From positions 62,001-126,000 of the forward strand of contig JAUIGL010000008.1 of assembly GCA_030430165.1 (NCBI GenBank): 64,000 nt of DNA, in the 5' to 3' direction. The position numbers and the translations under genes were made by a program. How positions within the stretch are numbered: the first letter of the stretch is position 1; every line of letters starts with the position of its first letter. Source of the DNA: a bacterium (GTDB taxonomy: Bacteria > Desulfobacterota > Binatia > HRBIN30 > CADEER01). Of this stretch, positions 17,856 through 25,684 are shown piece by piece. Under the pieces are notes generated by a model, which was not told the DNA's origin, searched no databases, and was given only the letters and a program-made list of their open reading frames with translations.

Positions 17856-18068
17856 CTAGTGCAAGGCGCCGAGAATCGCGCTGCGTTCCGAGTCGTCGGC
17901 GGTAGCGACTGCATTCATCACCGCTTTGGCCAACTCTCGGAAGTCGTGCTTGCACAGGTGCAGGCAGACGTTGCCAATCCGTAGGTGCATTTCCTGATTG
18001 GGACACACGGAGATGTGGGCTTGCGCGTGCACGCCGCGGCGCTCCGTGTCGGTTTCGCTGTGTCTCAC
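17856..18068 (-). CDS. Small putative Fur-regulated protein, function unknown
   Basis: A 70-residue protein starting at a GTG preceded by GGGAGG five bases upstream. It holds QAHISVCPNQEMHLRIGNVCLHLCK then FRELAKAVMNAV, so a short beta-rich part with three cysteines and a histidine, then a helix. No signal peptide or membrane segment is visible. I do not recognise a family. A Fur-like 15-mer lies 46 bp upstream of the start, matching one in front of the dockerin-imelysin gene, which supports a role in iron homeostasis and argues that the short frame is real. It is convergent with the DUF1501 gene. Confidence 0.65.
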   Translation of the reverse strand: MRHSETDTERRGVHAQAHISVCPNQEMHLRIGNVCLHLCKHDFRELAKAVMNAVATADDSERSAILGALH

Positions 18069-18114
18069 TGGTGCCTCCCTCGACGATCTCAGATACAGGG
18101 GACCCTATTCTAAT

Positions 18115-18129
18115 TGAAAATGACTTTCA
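18115..18129 (-). promoter_or_regulatory. Fur-box-like site 1
   Basis: TGAAAATGACTTTCA has the 7-1-7 dyad layout of Fur sites (TGAAAAT, one base, ACTTTCA), with six of seven symmetric pairs. It lies between the HTTM gene end (18148) and the start of the small gene at 18068, 46 bp upstream of that start. Nine of its first bases are shared exactly with site 2 at 23758. Confidence 0.6.
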
Positions 18130-18147
18130 ACTTCAGAATAGCGAAAT

Positions 18148-19551
18148 TCAGCGATTGAGGGGGGCGATCCACTGTGGTCGAGGCTGCGACGAGTCGACGC
18201 GCATCAGATCGACGCCGGGGTCGACGAAGGGCTGGCTGGGGCGCCCGTTGAGGCTGACGAAGGAGGTGGCGCGAACCTCGACCGGTCGCCCCAGCTGCTC
18301 GCGGTACCTGCGGCCGATTCGATGCGCAAAGTCGAGAATCATATCGGGCTGGGTCGTCATCATCCGCAACTGCGCCGGCTGCAGATGGTCGCTGGGATTC
18401 ACCGCGAACTTCCGCCCGGTCGCGGGGTCAGTGACCGTGAACGAGATTCGGCCGTACTTCTCCATCACCATGATCTGCCAGGAGAAGCGAAAGCCGTCCT
18501 CGTGCCAGTAGAGATCGCCCGGCTGCAACCAGTGCCGCAGCGGCAATGAGAGCTGTAGAACCGCGTAGACGAGCAGCAGCGCTGCCCCCAAGCGACGCCC
18601 GCGCGGCCACGGATCCGCAACCAGCTCGGTCTCGGCCGGCGCCGCGCCCGTCCACCGCCGCGGCCAGCTCGGCGCGAAGAAGATCGGCGTCAGCCCAATC
18701 ATCAGCCACGGGAACACACCGATCGGGAACAGCGCGCGAGTGCTGACGTGAAACACCAGCATCGCCGCGTAGGCGAGTGGACGAGTCCGCCGCACCAACA
18801 GTCCCGGCACCACGGCGAGGTCGAAAAGGAGACCGGCGTACGCGACCACGAACGCGACCTCGGCGGACTGCAACAACGAACCGATCAGCGGCAGGTCGAC
18901 GTTGGCCCCCAACCAGATGCGAACCGGCTGGGCGGCGCACAACCAGTCCTGGTTGAGCTTGGCGATCGCTCCGAAGACGTAAACCAGGCCGACTTGAAAG
19001 CGAAGCAACCACACGCACCAAGCCGGGACCGCGGTCGCGCGTGCGACTCGACGCGCGCGCACGTCGAGGGAACAACTTCGGTGCGCCGGAACCACCAGAA
19101 GCAACAGGGCAACCAGGCTGATCAGGTAGTAGTGATTGAGATAGTTGGCCCGGTCGACCAGCTGGAGGTAGGTGAAGCCGACGAAGAAAGCGGCAACTGC
19201 CAAGCGGTATCGGTATCCGAGAGCGATACACAGCGAGAGCCCGAGCAATACCGCAAACAGCCCGTACATCGCCGCGCCGGGCAGCGGCACGGCCCAATCG
19301 AAGAAGGGCAAGTAGACGCGCGGGCGAACGAACAGCTCTTCGATCCAGCCGTTGAGGAAGTAGCGGAGACTGGCCCAGGCGGTGATCGCCCCATAGGCGA
19401 TACGGAAAGCGACGAGCGAGTCGATCGCCACCGGGCGGCTCAGTCGAGCCGACACGCGCGAACCAAAGGTTGTGCCGGGCGCTGCCGACGCAGGCGCATC
19501 GTCGGCTGAGTCGTTGCCAGAAGCCAGCGCGACGACGAATCGATCGGGCAT
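18148..19551 (-). CDS. HTTM-domain membrane protein
   Basis: A 467-residue protein starting at an ATG 10 bp after the imelysin stop. After about 40 polar residues it has multiple transmembrane helices, with segments such as RIAYGAITAWASLRYFLNGW, LGLSLCIALGYRYRLAVAAF, NYLNHYYLISLVALLLLVVP and CVWLLRFQVGLVYVFGAIAK. These are marks of the HTTM (horizontally transferred transmembrane) family related to vitamin K-dependent gamma-carboxylase. The C-terminal soluble part (about 350-467) contains YWHEDGFRFSWQIMVMEKYG and a family-typical FAVNPSDHLQPAQLRMM. Such proteins often accompany imelysins; what they carboxylate or modify in bacteria is not established. It is the last gene of the iron operon. 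Confidence 0.88.
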   Translation of the reverse strand: MPDRFVVALASGNDSADDAPASAAPGTTFGSRVSARLSRPVAIDSLVAFRIAYGAITAWASLRYFLNGWIEELFVRPRVYLPFFDWAVPLPGAAMYGLFAVLLGLSLCIALGYRYRLAVAAFFVGFTYLQLVDRANYLNHYYLISLVALLLLVVPAHRSCSLDVRARRVARATAVPAWCVWLLRFQVGLVYVFGAIAKLNQDWLCAAQPVRIWLGANVDLPLIGSLLQSAEVAFVVAYAGLLFDLAVVPGLLVRRTRPLAYAAMLVFHVSTRALFPIGVFPWLMIGLTPIFFAPSWPRRWTGAAPAETELVADPWPRGRRLGAALLLVYAVLQLSLPLRHWLQPGDLYWHEDGFRFSWQIMVMEKYGRISFTVTDPATGRKFAVNPSDHLQPAQLRMMTTQPDMILDFAHRIGRRYREQLGRPVEVRATSFVSLNGRPSQPFVDPGVDLMRVDSSQPRPQWIAPLNR

Positions 19552-19561
19552 CGCCGGCCGG

Positions 19562-20683
19562 TCAATCTCCGTCGCTGGGATTGAAGCGCAGGGTCGAACC
19601 AAGAATCGTGATCAGATCGATCTCGAGACGCCGCATCGCTTCCTTTGCCTGCGCCTGTACCTCGATCACCTGGTCTCGATCCTCGACGACCGCCACCTGC
19701 AGCGGTTCGGGAAGCGCTGCGGCCAGCTCGATCGAGCGCACGATCGAAGCGCGGATCGCCGCTTCGGTATCCGCGTTCAACCCGCGTACGACGACCGCCA
19801 GGCTGTGCGGCGCCGCCCCCGGGTACATGTTGAGAAACGTGTTCTGCAGGCTGAACATTCCGTCGATCAGATCGCGCTTGCCGTTGGCACTGCGGAAGGT
19901 GACGATCGACTCTGGACTGGGGTCGTCGCCGTCACGGCCAGCCGGGTTCAATAGTTGCGCATCGGCGATGTCCTCGGCGAGAAAGGTCATCTGGTTCACG
20001 ACCTCGTCGAGCGCGCTCTTCAACGTGGGAAAAACGTCGCTGCCACGGCCGGCCTCGGAGAACTGGTAGAGGAAGTCTCCGCCTTCGGGCAGCCAGGCAT
20101 CGAGCAACAAGCGGGCCTGGTCGGCGATGTTCTCGCTCAACGCGACGACGAAACGACGGCGGCCTGCGCCTTCGTCCCCGCCGAGTAGGGCGAGCGCGGG
20201 AGGTTCGTCGTCCGCACCGTCGAACAGCAGGTACTCGAGCGCGAGGAAGCCTTTCTGATTGGCACCCAACACCTCGACGTAGGCGCTGTCGATCGCCTCG
20301 TCCGTATCGATCGCGCTCTCGACACGAGCGGCGCGAATCGGCGTCCAATCGATCTGCGCCGCGGTCCGTAGCTCCTGCGCCGGACCGATCTCGAACGCCT
20401 GCGACCGCTTCCAATAGCGGCGCGCCGATCGCCACGCGTCGCGCGTGGCGTCGAGGGTTGCCGCCGTTGGCGCGTCTTCCAGGGCGCGCGCCGCGTCGGC
20501 CAGGGCCTCCGCCGCGTCGACGAGATCCGCGTAGTTCGGGATGATGACGTACTCGGCCATGTCGATCAGCGCGGCACGCCGCGGCGCCTCTTCGCCACCA
20601 CCCGACCCGCAAGCGCTCCACAGCGACATAGCCAGGGCGCCGACGAGCAGCGACCACGGAACGCCTCGCAAAGATCTCCTCAT
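19562..20683 (-). CDS. Imelysin-family lipoprotein with degenerate GxHxxE motif
   Basis: A 373-residue lipoprotein: MRRSLRGVPWSLLVGALAM, then a lipobox ending LWSAC followed by GSGGG. The imelysin (EfeO/M75-like) fold is indicated by AEYVIIPNYADLVDAAEAL near the start, ARRYWKRSQAFEIGP and the helical remainder. The family signature GxHxxE appears here as GFLALEYLLFD, so the histidine is replaced by leucine. A neighbouring paralogue at 22339-23709 keeps the full motif. Imelysins are iron-regulated periplasmic or outer-membrane proteins in iron uptake. The gene starts 13 bp after the di-haem oxidoreductase stop. Confidence 0.87.
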   Translation of the reverse strand: MRRSLRGVPWSLLVGALAMSLWSACGSGGGEEAPRRAALIDMAEYVIIPNYADLVDAAEALADAARALEDAPTAATLDATRDAWRSARRYWKRSQAFEIGPAQELRTAAQIDWTPIRAARVESAIDTDEAIDSAYVEVLGANQKGFLALEYLLFDGADDEPPALALLGGDEGAGRRRFVVALSENIADQARLLLDAWLPEGGDFLYQFSEAGRGSDVFPTLKSALDEVVNQMTFLAEDIADAQLLNPAGRDGDDPSPESIVTFRSANGKRDLIDGMFSLQNTFLNMYPGAAPHSLAVVVRGLNADTEAAIRASIVRSIELAAALPEPLQVAVVEDRDQVIEVQAQAKEAMRRLEIDLITILGSTLRFNPSDGD

Positions 20684-20696
20684 CTCTTCGACCTCG

Positions 20697-22286
20697 TTAC
20701 AGCGACTCGAGAAAGACAATCAGGGCATCGCGATCGGCCACCGGCAACTGGCGAAACGCCTCGGCCGATGCGCCCGCTTCGCCACCGTGCCAGAGGATGG
20801 CTTCGGTCAGGTCGCGCGCCCGGCCATCGTGCAAGAAGAGGGTGTGCCGGTTGACCGTTTCGACCAGCCCGATGCCCCACAGCGGCGCCGTACGCCACTC
20901 GTTTCCCGAGGCGAGAAAGTCCGGGCGGCCGTCGGCCAATCCCGGACCCATGTCGTGGAGCAACAGGTCGGTATAGGGATGGATCACCTGGTCGGCCAGT
21001 TCCGAAAACCGGTGGTCGCCGGTCTCCAGGCGCGGCAGGTGGCAGCTCGCGCATCCGATGTCGTCAAAGACGACCTCGCCGCGCCGCGCGATCGGGTCGT
21101 CGAAGTCGCGCCGCGCCGGTACTGCCAACAGGGTGCTGTAGAACGTGACGAAGGCGAGCTTGTCGTCGTCGAGCTCGGGAGCCCCTCCGTTGGGCGCCGC
21201 GCGGCACTCGGACTGGACGTCCGGACAGTCCTCCTCCGGAAAGAGCGAGGTGGTCAGCCCGATGTCACCGAGAAACGCGCCGGCGTTCTGCTGCTCGACC
21301 GTCGGCTGGTTGGCCTTCCAACCGAATCGCCCGAGAGCGGAAGCCCCGAGACGCACGTCCCAAACGTAGTTCGGGCTTCCCGAGATTCCGTCTCCGTCGG
21401 CGTCTTCCGGGTCGGCCAGAGCGAGAATGGTTTCCTCGGGAACTGCCTCCAGCAATCCGAGCCCAATCAGGAAAGGCCCAACCCGCGGCGAGGTCATGAT
21501 CTCGGGATCCAACGGCCCGAAGGCGAGGTCCTCGACGACGTAGGTCGGAGCCCGCAAGCTGTACGGGGTACCGTCGGCGAATTGTCCCGGCATTTCCTCG
21601 TACTCGATCGAGAGTCGCCCCTCGGCCGGCACTCCGAGCACCGACTGGGGGCCCAGTTGTCCGCCGTAGGCAGCATCGCCGAGCGGGCCTCCGGTCGAGT
21701 CCATCCCTGGAACACTGAGCCGCAACAACAAGGAGAGGGCATCTTCCCCTTCTTCGACCGGCGGTCGACCGCGCCCGTCGCGAAAGTGACAGGCCGAGCA
21801 CGAGCGCGCGTTGAACACCGGGCCGAGCCCGTCGAGCCCGGTGTTCGAGGACGGGGCAGTCACCCAGTTGCGATTGAAGAACGAGTTACCAACGAAGAAG
21901 TCGGTGCGCTGGTCGAGCGGCAGGTTGCGCGCCGGCTGGCCGAAGGCGTTGCGGGTGTCGTCGAAGACGGTGGTCTCGCCGCCCAGCAGCGGACCGACCA
22001 AAGGAGTGGCGGTTGCGACGACCTCGGTTTCGGTCGCGGTGGCGGTCGGCACCGGCTCGGTCGCGGTAGCCGTCGCCGTCGGACTCGAGGTCGCAGTAGC
22101 CGGCGGCTCCGTCACGGTCGGCGCTGCGGCCGTCGCCGATGACGACGGGGTTGCCGTCGCCGCCGGCGTTGCCGTCACGTAAACGTCGCGTTCGTCGTCG
22201 CTACATCCGCTCACGCACAGGACCAACCCTGCGACCAGCAAAAGCCAACGAATCGAAGAGGCCTGAGCGGTTGGGACCGAGTTCAT
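20697..22286 (-). CDS. Di-haem oxidoreductase lipoprotein (DUF1111, IrpB/CcP-like)
   Basis: A 529-residue protein with a lipoprotein signal (LLLVAGLVLCVSGC), a Thr/Ala/Pro-rich linker of about 60 residues, then a domain with two c-type haem sites: ARSCSACHFRDGRG and DDIGCASCHLPR. The layout with FNRNWVTAPSS, FGWKANQPTVEQQNAGAFLGD and a C-terminal RTAPLWGIGL and LFLHDGRARDLTEAILWHGGEA is that of DUF1111 proteins (di-haem, cytochrome c peroxidase-related), which sit between imelysin genes in iron-regulated loci. The ATG at 22286 was preferred because an upstream GTG lies inside the loop of a strong hairpin. The reaction is unknown; redox handling of iron is inferred. Confidence 0.9.
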   Translation of the reverse strand: MNSVPTAQASSIRWLLLVAGLVLCVSGCSDDERDVYVTATPAATATPSSSATAAAPTVTEPPATATSSPTATATATEPVPTATATETEVVATATPLVGPLLGGETTVFDDTRNAFGQPARNLPLDQRTDFFVGNSFFNRNWVTAPSSNTGLDGLGPVFNARSCSACHFRDGRGRPPVEEGEDALSLLLRLSVPGMDSTGGPLGDAAYGGQLGPQSVLGVPAEGRLSIEYEEMPGQFADGTPYSLRAPTYVVEDLAFGPLDPEIMTSPRVGPFLIGLGLLEAVPEETILALADPEDADGDGISGSPNYVWDVRLGASALGRFGWKANQPTVEQQNAGAFLGDIGLTTSLFPEEDCPDVQSECRAAPNGGAPELDDDKLAFVTFYSTLLAVPARRDFDDPIARRGEVVFDDIGCASCHLPRLETGDHRFSELADQVIHPYTDLLLHDMGPGLADGRPDFLASGNEWRTAPLWGIGLVETVNRHTLFLHDGRARDLTEAILWHGGEAGASAEAFRQLPVADRDALIVFLESL

Positions 22287-22297
22287 ACGGAAGATCT

Positions 22298-22331
22298 GCA
22301 GTTGGGAGGCCGCCACCGGCCTCCCAACTGC
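22298..22331 (-). promoter_or_regulatory. Intercistronic perfect stem-loop
   Basis: A 14-bp perfect inverted repeat (GCAGTTGGGAGGCC and GGCCTCCCAACTGC) with a 6-base loop lies between the stop of the dockerin-imelysin gene (22339) and the start of the DUF1111 gene (22286). No T-run follows. It is placed to attenuate transcription or protect the upstream mRNA, so the first cistron is probably made in excess. Confidence 0.7.
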
Positions 22332-22338
22332 CCGAATT

Positions 22339-23709
22339 TCAAGGAAGGGTCGTCGAGATCGAAATCCCCAGCGCTTCTGCCGCGTCGGCGATCAGGTCAG
22401 TCTGGGTATTCAGCTCATCTATCGCGGTAGCAATCGCCATGCGAGCGGGGGTCGTATCCGCCCCCTGAATCGCCTGATCGAACGGTGTAGGAATCGCCAT
22501 CAGGGCGCTGATCGCCGTCTGCATCTGGCCATCGAGATCCTCGGCGAGCGCGGCGTCCTCGGCAGCGACCAGGTCGCGGATGCCCGGACCGAAGACCGAG
22601 CCGTAACGCCCGCGGTACACGTTCTGGATGCCGATCGCGTCGTTGAGGTGATCGACGTGCGTGTTGTCGGCGAAGCACGAGTGCTCGTCTTCCTGGTCCT
22701 TGGTCTCGAACGGCACCGCCAGTCGCTCGCCGGTCAGCTCGCCACCACTGAGCGTACCCATTCCGGTGAGAATCATGCGCAAGGCATCATCCGTATCGAG
22801 GGCAAGGAAGTCGGCGCGGAAGTTGTCCTCACCCGGCGCCCACTGCTGCTTGACGGATTCGATGTGCTCGACGAGAAGCTCCGCCACCACCGCGAGGTAC
22901 TCGCGGCGCCGGTCCTGGTTGGCCGCGGTTCCGCCGTCGACGAAATCGGTGAACGGACGCATCCCCGGACCGTCGTCGTTGAAGTCCTGCCCCCAGAGAA
23001 GAAACTCGATCGCATGCCAGCCGGTCGCGATGTTGGTCTCGCCGCCGACTTCGTTGGCCGCTTCCAACACCTCACCGGTGATGCTCGGGAACCCATCGGG
23101 GTCGTTGATGATCCCCGCGTCTGGATTGCCCTCGACGTAGTCGATGTACGCTTCGTCGAGAGGCCAGGCGTTGATCAACCCCTCCGGCCCGTCGTCCTCG
23201 TTGTCGATCGGCCCGTCGTAGAAGCGAGCTACCTCGGTCTGTAGGTAGGTGGGGCGTCCCGCCAGCCAGGCCTGCTTGGCGGCCGTCATGGTCGACTCAC
23301 TCGGATCGGCGAGGAAGTCGCCGATGGCGACTTGCAGATCCTCGGCGAGATCGACCGAGTCGCAGTAATTCTCGTAGAGCAGATCGGCGTAGGCCTCGAC
23401 CACGTCGGCTGGGGTGACCGGTCCGGCGCTGCAGTCGCCGAGCGCCGCATTGACCGCCCGCACCAACTCGTCGACCGTGATCCGGCCATCGCTGTTCAAA
23501 TCCGCAGCCAGACAATCCGCCACCTCGGAATTGCCCAGCGCGATGCCGACGGCGCGAACCAACTCGGCGATCGTCACTCGTCCGTCTGCGTCGCAATCCC
23601 CCGCACAGGTCTGGGCTCCTGCCGGAACCGCCGGCAAGGCGCTCAGCACACACAATCCCAAACCAACCAGCGCCGCGCGGCACCAGTGCACATATCTTCG
23701 ATCGATCAT
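22339..23709 (-). CDS. Imelysin-family protein with N-terminal dockerin-like domain
   Basis: A 456-residue secreted protein. The ATG at 23709 follows AAGGAG. The signal peptide (about 1-33) ends at AGAQ; then comes a dockerin-like pair of EF-hand repeats, CDADGRVTIAELVRAV and DLNSDGRITVDELVRAV, about residues 34-90. The imelysin domain follows with the intact G-x-H-x-x-E motif in GWHAIEFLLWGQDFND. A later GIQNVYRGRYGSVFG is also family-typical. The calcium-type repeats suggest docking to a surface partner, which is unusual for an imelysin. It is first in the operon and lies 48 bp downstream of a Fur-like site. Confidence 0.9.
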   Translation of the reverse strand: MIDRRYVHWCRAALVGLGLCVLSALPAVPAGAQTCAGDCDADGRVTIAELVRAVGIALGNSEVADCLAADLNSDGRITVDELVRAVNAALGDCSAGPVTPADVVEAYADLLYENYCDSVDLAEDLQVAIGDFLADPSESTMTAAKQAWLAGRPTYLQTEVARFYDGPIDNEDDGPEGLINAWPLDEAYIDYVEGNPDAGIINDPDGFPSITGEVLEAANEVGGETNIATGWHAIEFLLWGQDFNDDGPGMRPFTDFVDGGTAANQDRRREYLAVVAELLVEHIESVKQQWAPGEDNFRADFLALDTDDALRMILTGMGTLSGGELTGERLAVPFETKDQEDEHSCFADNTHVDHLNDAIGIQNVYRGRYGSVFGPGIRDLVAAEDAALAEDLDGQMQTAISALMAIPTPFDQAIQGADTTPARMAIATAIDELNTQTDLIADAAEALGISISTTLP

Positions 23710-23757
23710 TCCCCTGCTCCTTTTTCGTCCCAACGGAACTTCGACCACTATTGAAAT

Positions 23758-23772
23758 TGAAAATGAGTGTCA
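23758..23772 (-). promoter_or_regulatory. Fur-box-like site 2
   Basis: TGAAAATGAGTGTCA has the 7-1-7 Fur layout with five of seven symmetric pairs and shares TGAAAATGA with site 1. It lies 48 bp upstream of the dockerin-imelysin start and overlaps the stop codon of the Lgt-like gene (TGA at 23770-23772). A further ATTGAAATTGA just before it extends the AT-rich box. Confidence 0.6.
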
Positions 23773-24537
23773 ATATCGGGGACGTAGGCCGCCCTCGCGA
23801 TCCTGGATCAGAATCCACGCCAACCCGATTGCGCCGGTCGAAATCGCCGCCAGCGCCCCGTACTCGAGCATCGGCACCTGGCCCATCCGCAGCTGCTCGA
23901 GCGACAACTTGACCAGCCCATCGGCGATCAGGATGGAGAACAGGGAGACACCGGCTCGCCGCGGCGACCAGGCCAGCCACACCAGACCAATTCCGACCGA
24001 GGTGGCCGCGAAGTATAGCTGCAGCGGATGGACCGCCGCACTCCAAGGCTCGGCGGGACCGACCAGACCGGCGTGTAGATGAGCCGACCAGGCAATGCTC
24101 TGCCGCGGAAAGCGCACCGACCAGGGTAAATCCGCCGCCCTTCCGTGACAGCAGCCGGCCGCGAAACAGCCGAGCCGAGCCAATCCAGCCGAAAGGGCAA
24201 CCACCGGCGCCAGGGCGTCGCCGATGGCCAGCGTGCGGCGCCCCGATCCACGCAACCGCGCCAGCACCAACCCGCCGAAAAGAAGGCCAAAAATGGCGCC
24301 GGGGTAGCGGTAGCCGTTGACCACCTCCCAGGCCAGCGGAGCGAGATCACCGCGCTCGAGGTACGATGCGAGCTTGGCGCCGGCCAGCGCCGGTACGGCG
24401 AGCACACCGATGCCGCGGACCGCTTCCGCCGGCGTCAGCCCCGCCGCCGACAGCCGCGACCGCCCCAGCCAAGCTCCACAGCCGATAGCCAGCAGCACGG
24501 CCGCGGCATATGCGACCGCCGCGTATCCGGGCAGCAA
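23770..24537 (-). CDS. Lgt-family paralogue with GCFAAGCC motif
   Basis: A 255-residue polytopic membrane protein related to prolipoprotein diacylglyceryl transferase. It has six or seven hydrophobic segments, YRYPGAIFGLLFGGLVLARL, AGLARLGCFAAGCCHG at the position of the Lgt signature, and VHPLQLYFA matching the HPTQLYE region. The conserved Asn/Gly residues of the housekeeping signature (GRIGNF) are replaced by the CxxxxCC-H cluster, which recurs in a distinct paralogue family of unknown acceptor. It starts 7 bp after the stop of a lipoprotein gene, so that lipoprotein may be its partner or client. Confidence 0.8.
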   Translation of the reverse strand: MLPGYAAVAYAAAVLLAIGCGAWLGRSRLSAAGLTPAEAVRGIGVLAVPALAGAKLASYLERGDLAPLAWEVVNGYRYPGAIFGLLFGGLVLARLRGSGRRTLAIGDALAPVVALSAGLARLGCFAAGCCHGRAADLPWSVRFPRQSIAWSAHLHAGLVGPAEPWSAAVHPLQLYFAATSVGIGLVWLAWSPRRAGVSLFSILIADGLVKLSLEQLRMGQVPMLEYGALAAISTGAIGLAWILIQDREGGLRPRY

Positions 24538-24544
24538 AGGCCGA

Positions 24545-25585
24545 TTACCGGCAAACGGTCAGCGACTCCGAGCCACAGAAATCAGCCTCGAAGTCGATCG
24601 ACCCGTTGGCGCCGTAGTCGAACGCCACGCCGTCGGAGAAGACGGCCTCCGCCACCTGCTCTCGCGTCTCGATGCCGAGCTCACCCTGGAACGGACACGA
24701 CCCAAACAGCGCCAGCTCGACCGTCGTCGACAGCTCGACCTCACCGACGCAATCAATGCTCCCGCGGCCGTCCAGAGTTACCTCCGCGGCGCCGTCGAAC
24801 CCGCGCCGATAGCCCACTCGGAGGTCGTCGAGGTCCGCAACCAACCGCGCGCCCCGCCCCGGATCATCGATCTGGAGCCGGCCCGAGGCGACAATGCTCT
24901 CGGTGCATGGCGACCCCGCCGAGTCGGTGTCGAGCACCAGCCCGGACATCCCGAGCCCGATCGCGAACCCAGGCGCCAGCACTCGATAGTCACCGTCGAG
25001 CGAGGTCAGACCCTGATTCGGCGAGCACCCGCCACCTTCCGGCACCACCCTCTGAACCAGACGGCCCGCCTCGATGCGCAGAAACGCCTGGCCATCCAAG
25101 CTCGACTCCTCGCTATAATCACGCAACTCGAAGGTGGCTGGAGCCCCTCGAGGAATCCCCGGGCCGCCGCAGACGTCGATCAGGTCGATCGTCGCCACGA
25201 GCTCGCCGTCGGCCACCGTACGCACCCCAAACTCGTCGACCACCGCGCAACCACGCGATACCGACCTCACGACCGTACGCCCACCCGACTCGCGACAGTC
25301 GCCGTCGACGAACCCCCCGGCCGGACAGGGTTGCTCCACGGCCCTGGCACTCTGGTTCGACGTCGAACGATTGCCCGAAGCCGCCAAGCCGGCAAAAACA
25401 CCGCGAATCCCCGTCCCCGCAGGGTCGACCAGGGCCTCAAAGGCGGTGGCGATCGAAACCGATGCCGACACCGCGGCCTGGACCGCCTCCTCGCCTTCGC
25501 GGACGACCTGTGCCTGATCGTCGGAGGACCCTCCGCACCCGACCAGGGCAAGCGCAAATACCATCGACACCACGCATCTCGACAT
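24545..25585 (-). CDS. Putative lipoprotein, function unknown
   Basis: A 346-residue protein with a lipoprotein signal (MSRCVVSMVFALALVGC, then GGSSDD). The mature part starts with a helical segment and continues with beta-rich, Cys-containing stretches such as ACRESGGRT-like basic/acidic runs, TFELRDYSEESSLDGQAFLR, and a C-terminal VAFDYGANGSIDFEADFCG. Several paired cysteines suggest disulfides outside the cytoplasm. I recognise no family. It is followed after 7 bp by the Lgt paralogue, which is suggestive for lipid attachment. Confidence 0.75.
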   Translation of the reverse strand: MSRCVVSMVFALALVGCGGSSDDQAQVVREGEEAVQAAVSASVSIATAFEALVDPAGTGIRGVFAGLAASGNRSTSNQSARAVEQPCPAGGFVDGDCRESGGRTVVRSVSRGCAVVDEFGVRTVADGELVATIDLIDVCGGPGIPRGAPATFELRDYSEESSLDGQAFLRIEAGRLVQRVVPEGGGCSPNQGLTSLDGDYRVLAPGFAIGLGMSGLVLDTDSAGSPCTESIVASGRLQIDDPGRGARLVADLDDLRVGYRRGFDGAAEVTLDGRGSIDCVGEVELSTTVELALFGSCPFQGELGIETREQVAEAVFSDGVAFDYGANGSIDFEADFCGSESLTVCR

Positions 25586-25684
25586 GTTTCACCCCCGACT
25601 GACGATCTTCGACTCCCACCCAAGAAGCCGTTAAATCCGGCGAAACAACGTTGAGAACAGCTCGATCCGAGAAATCGGGACGAA

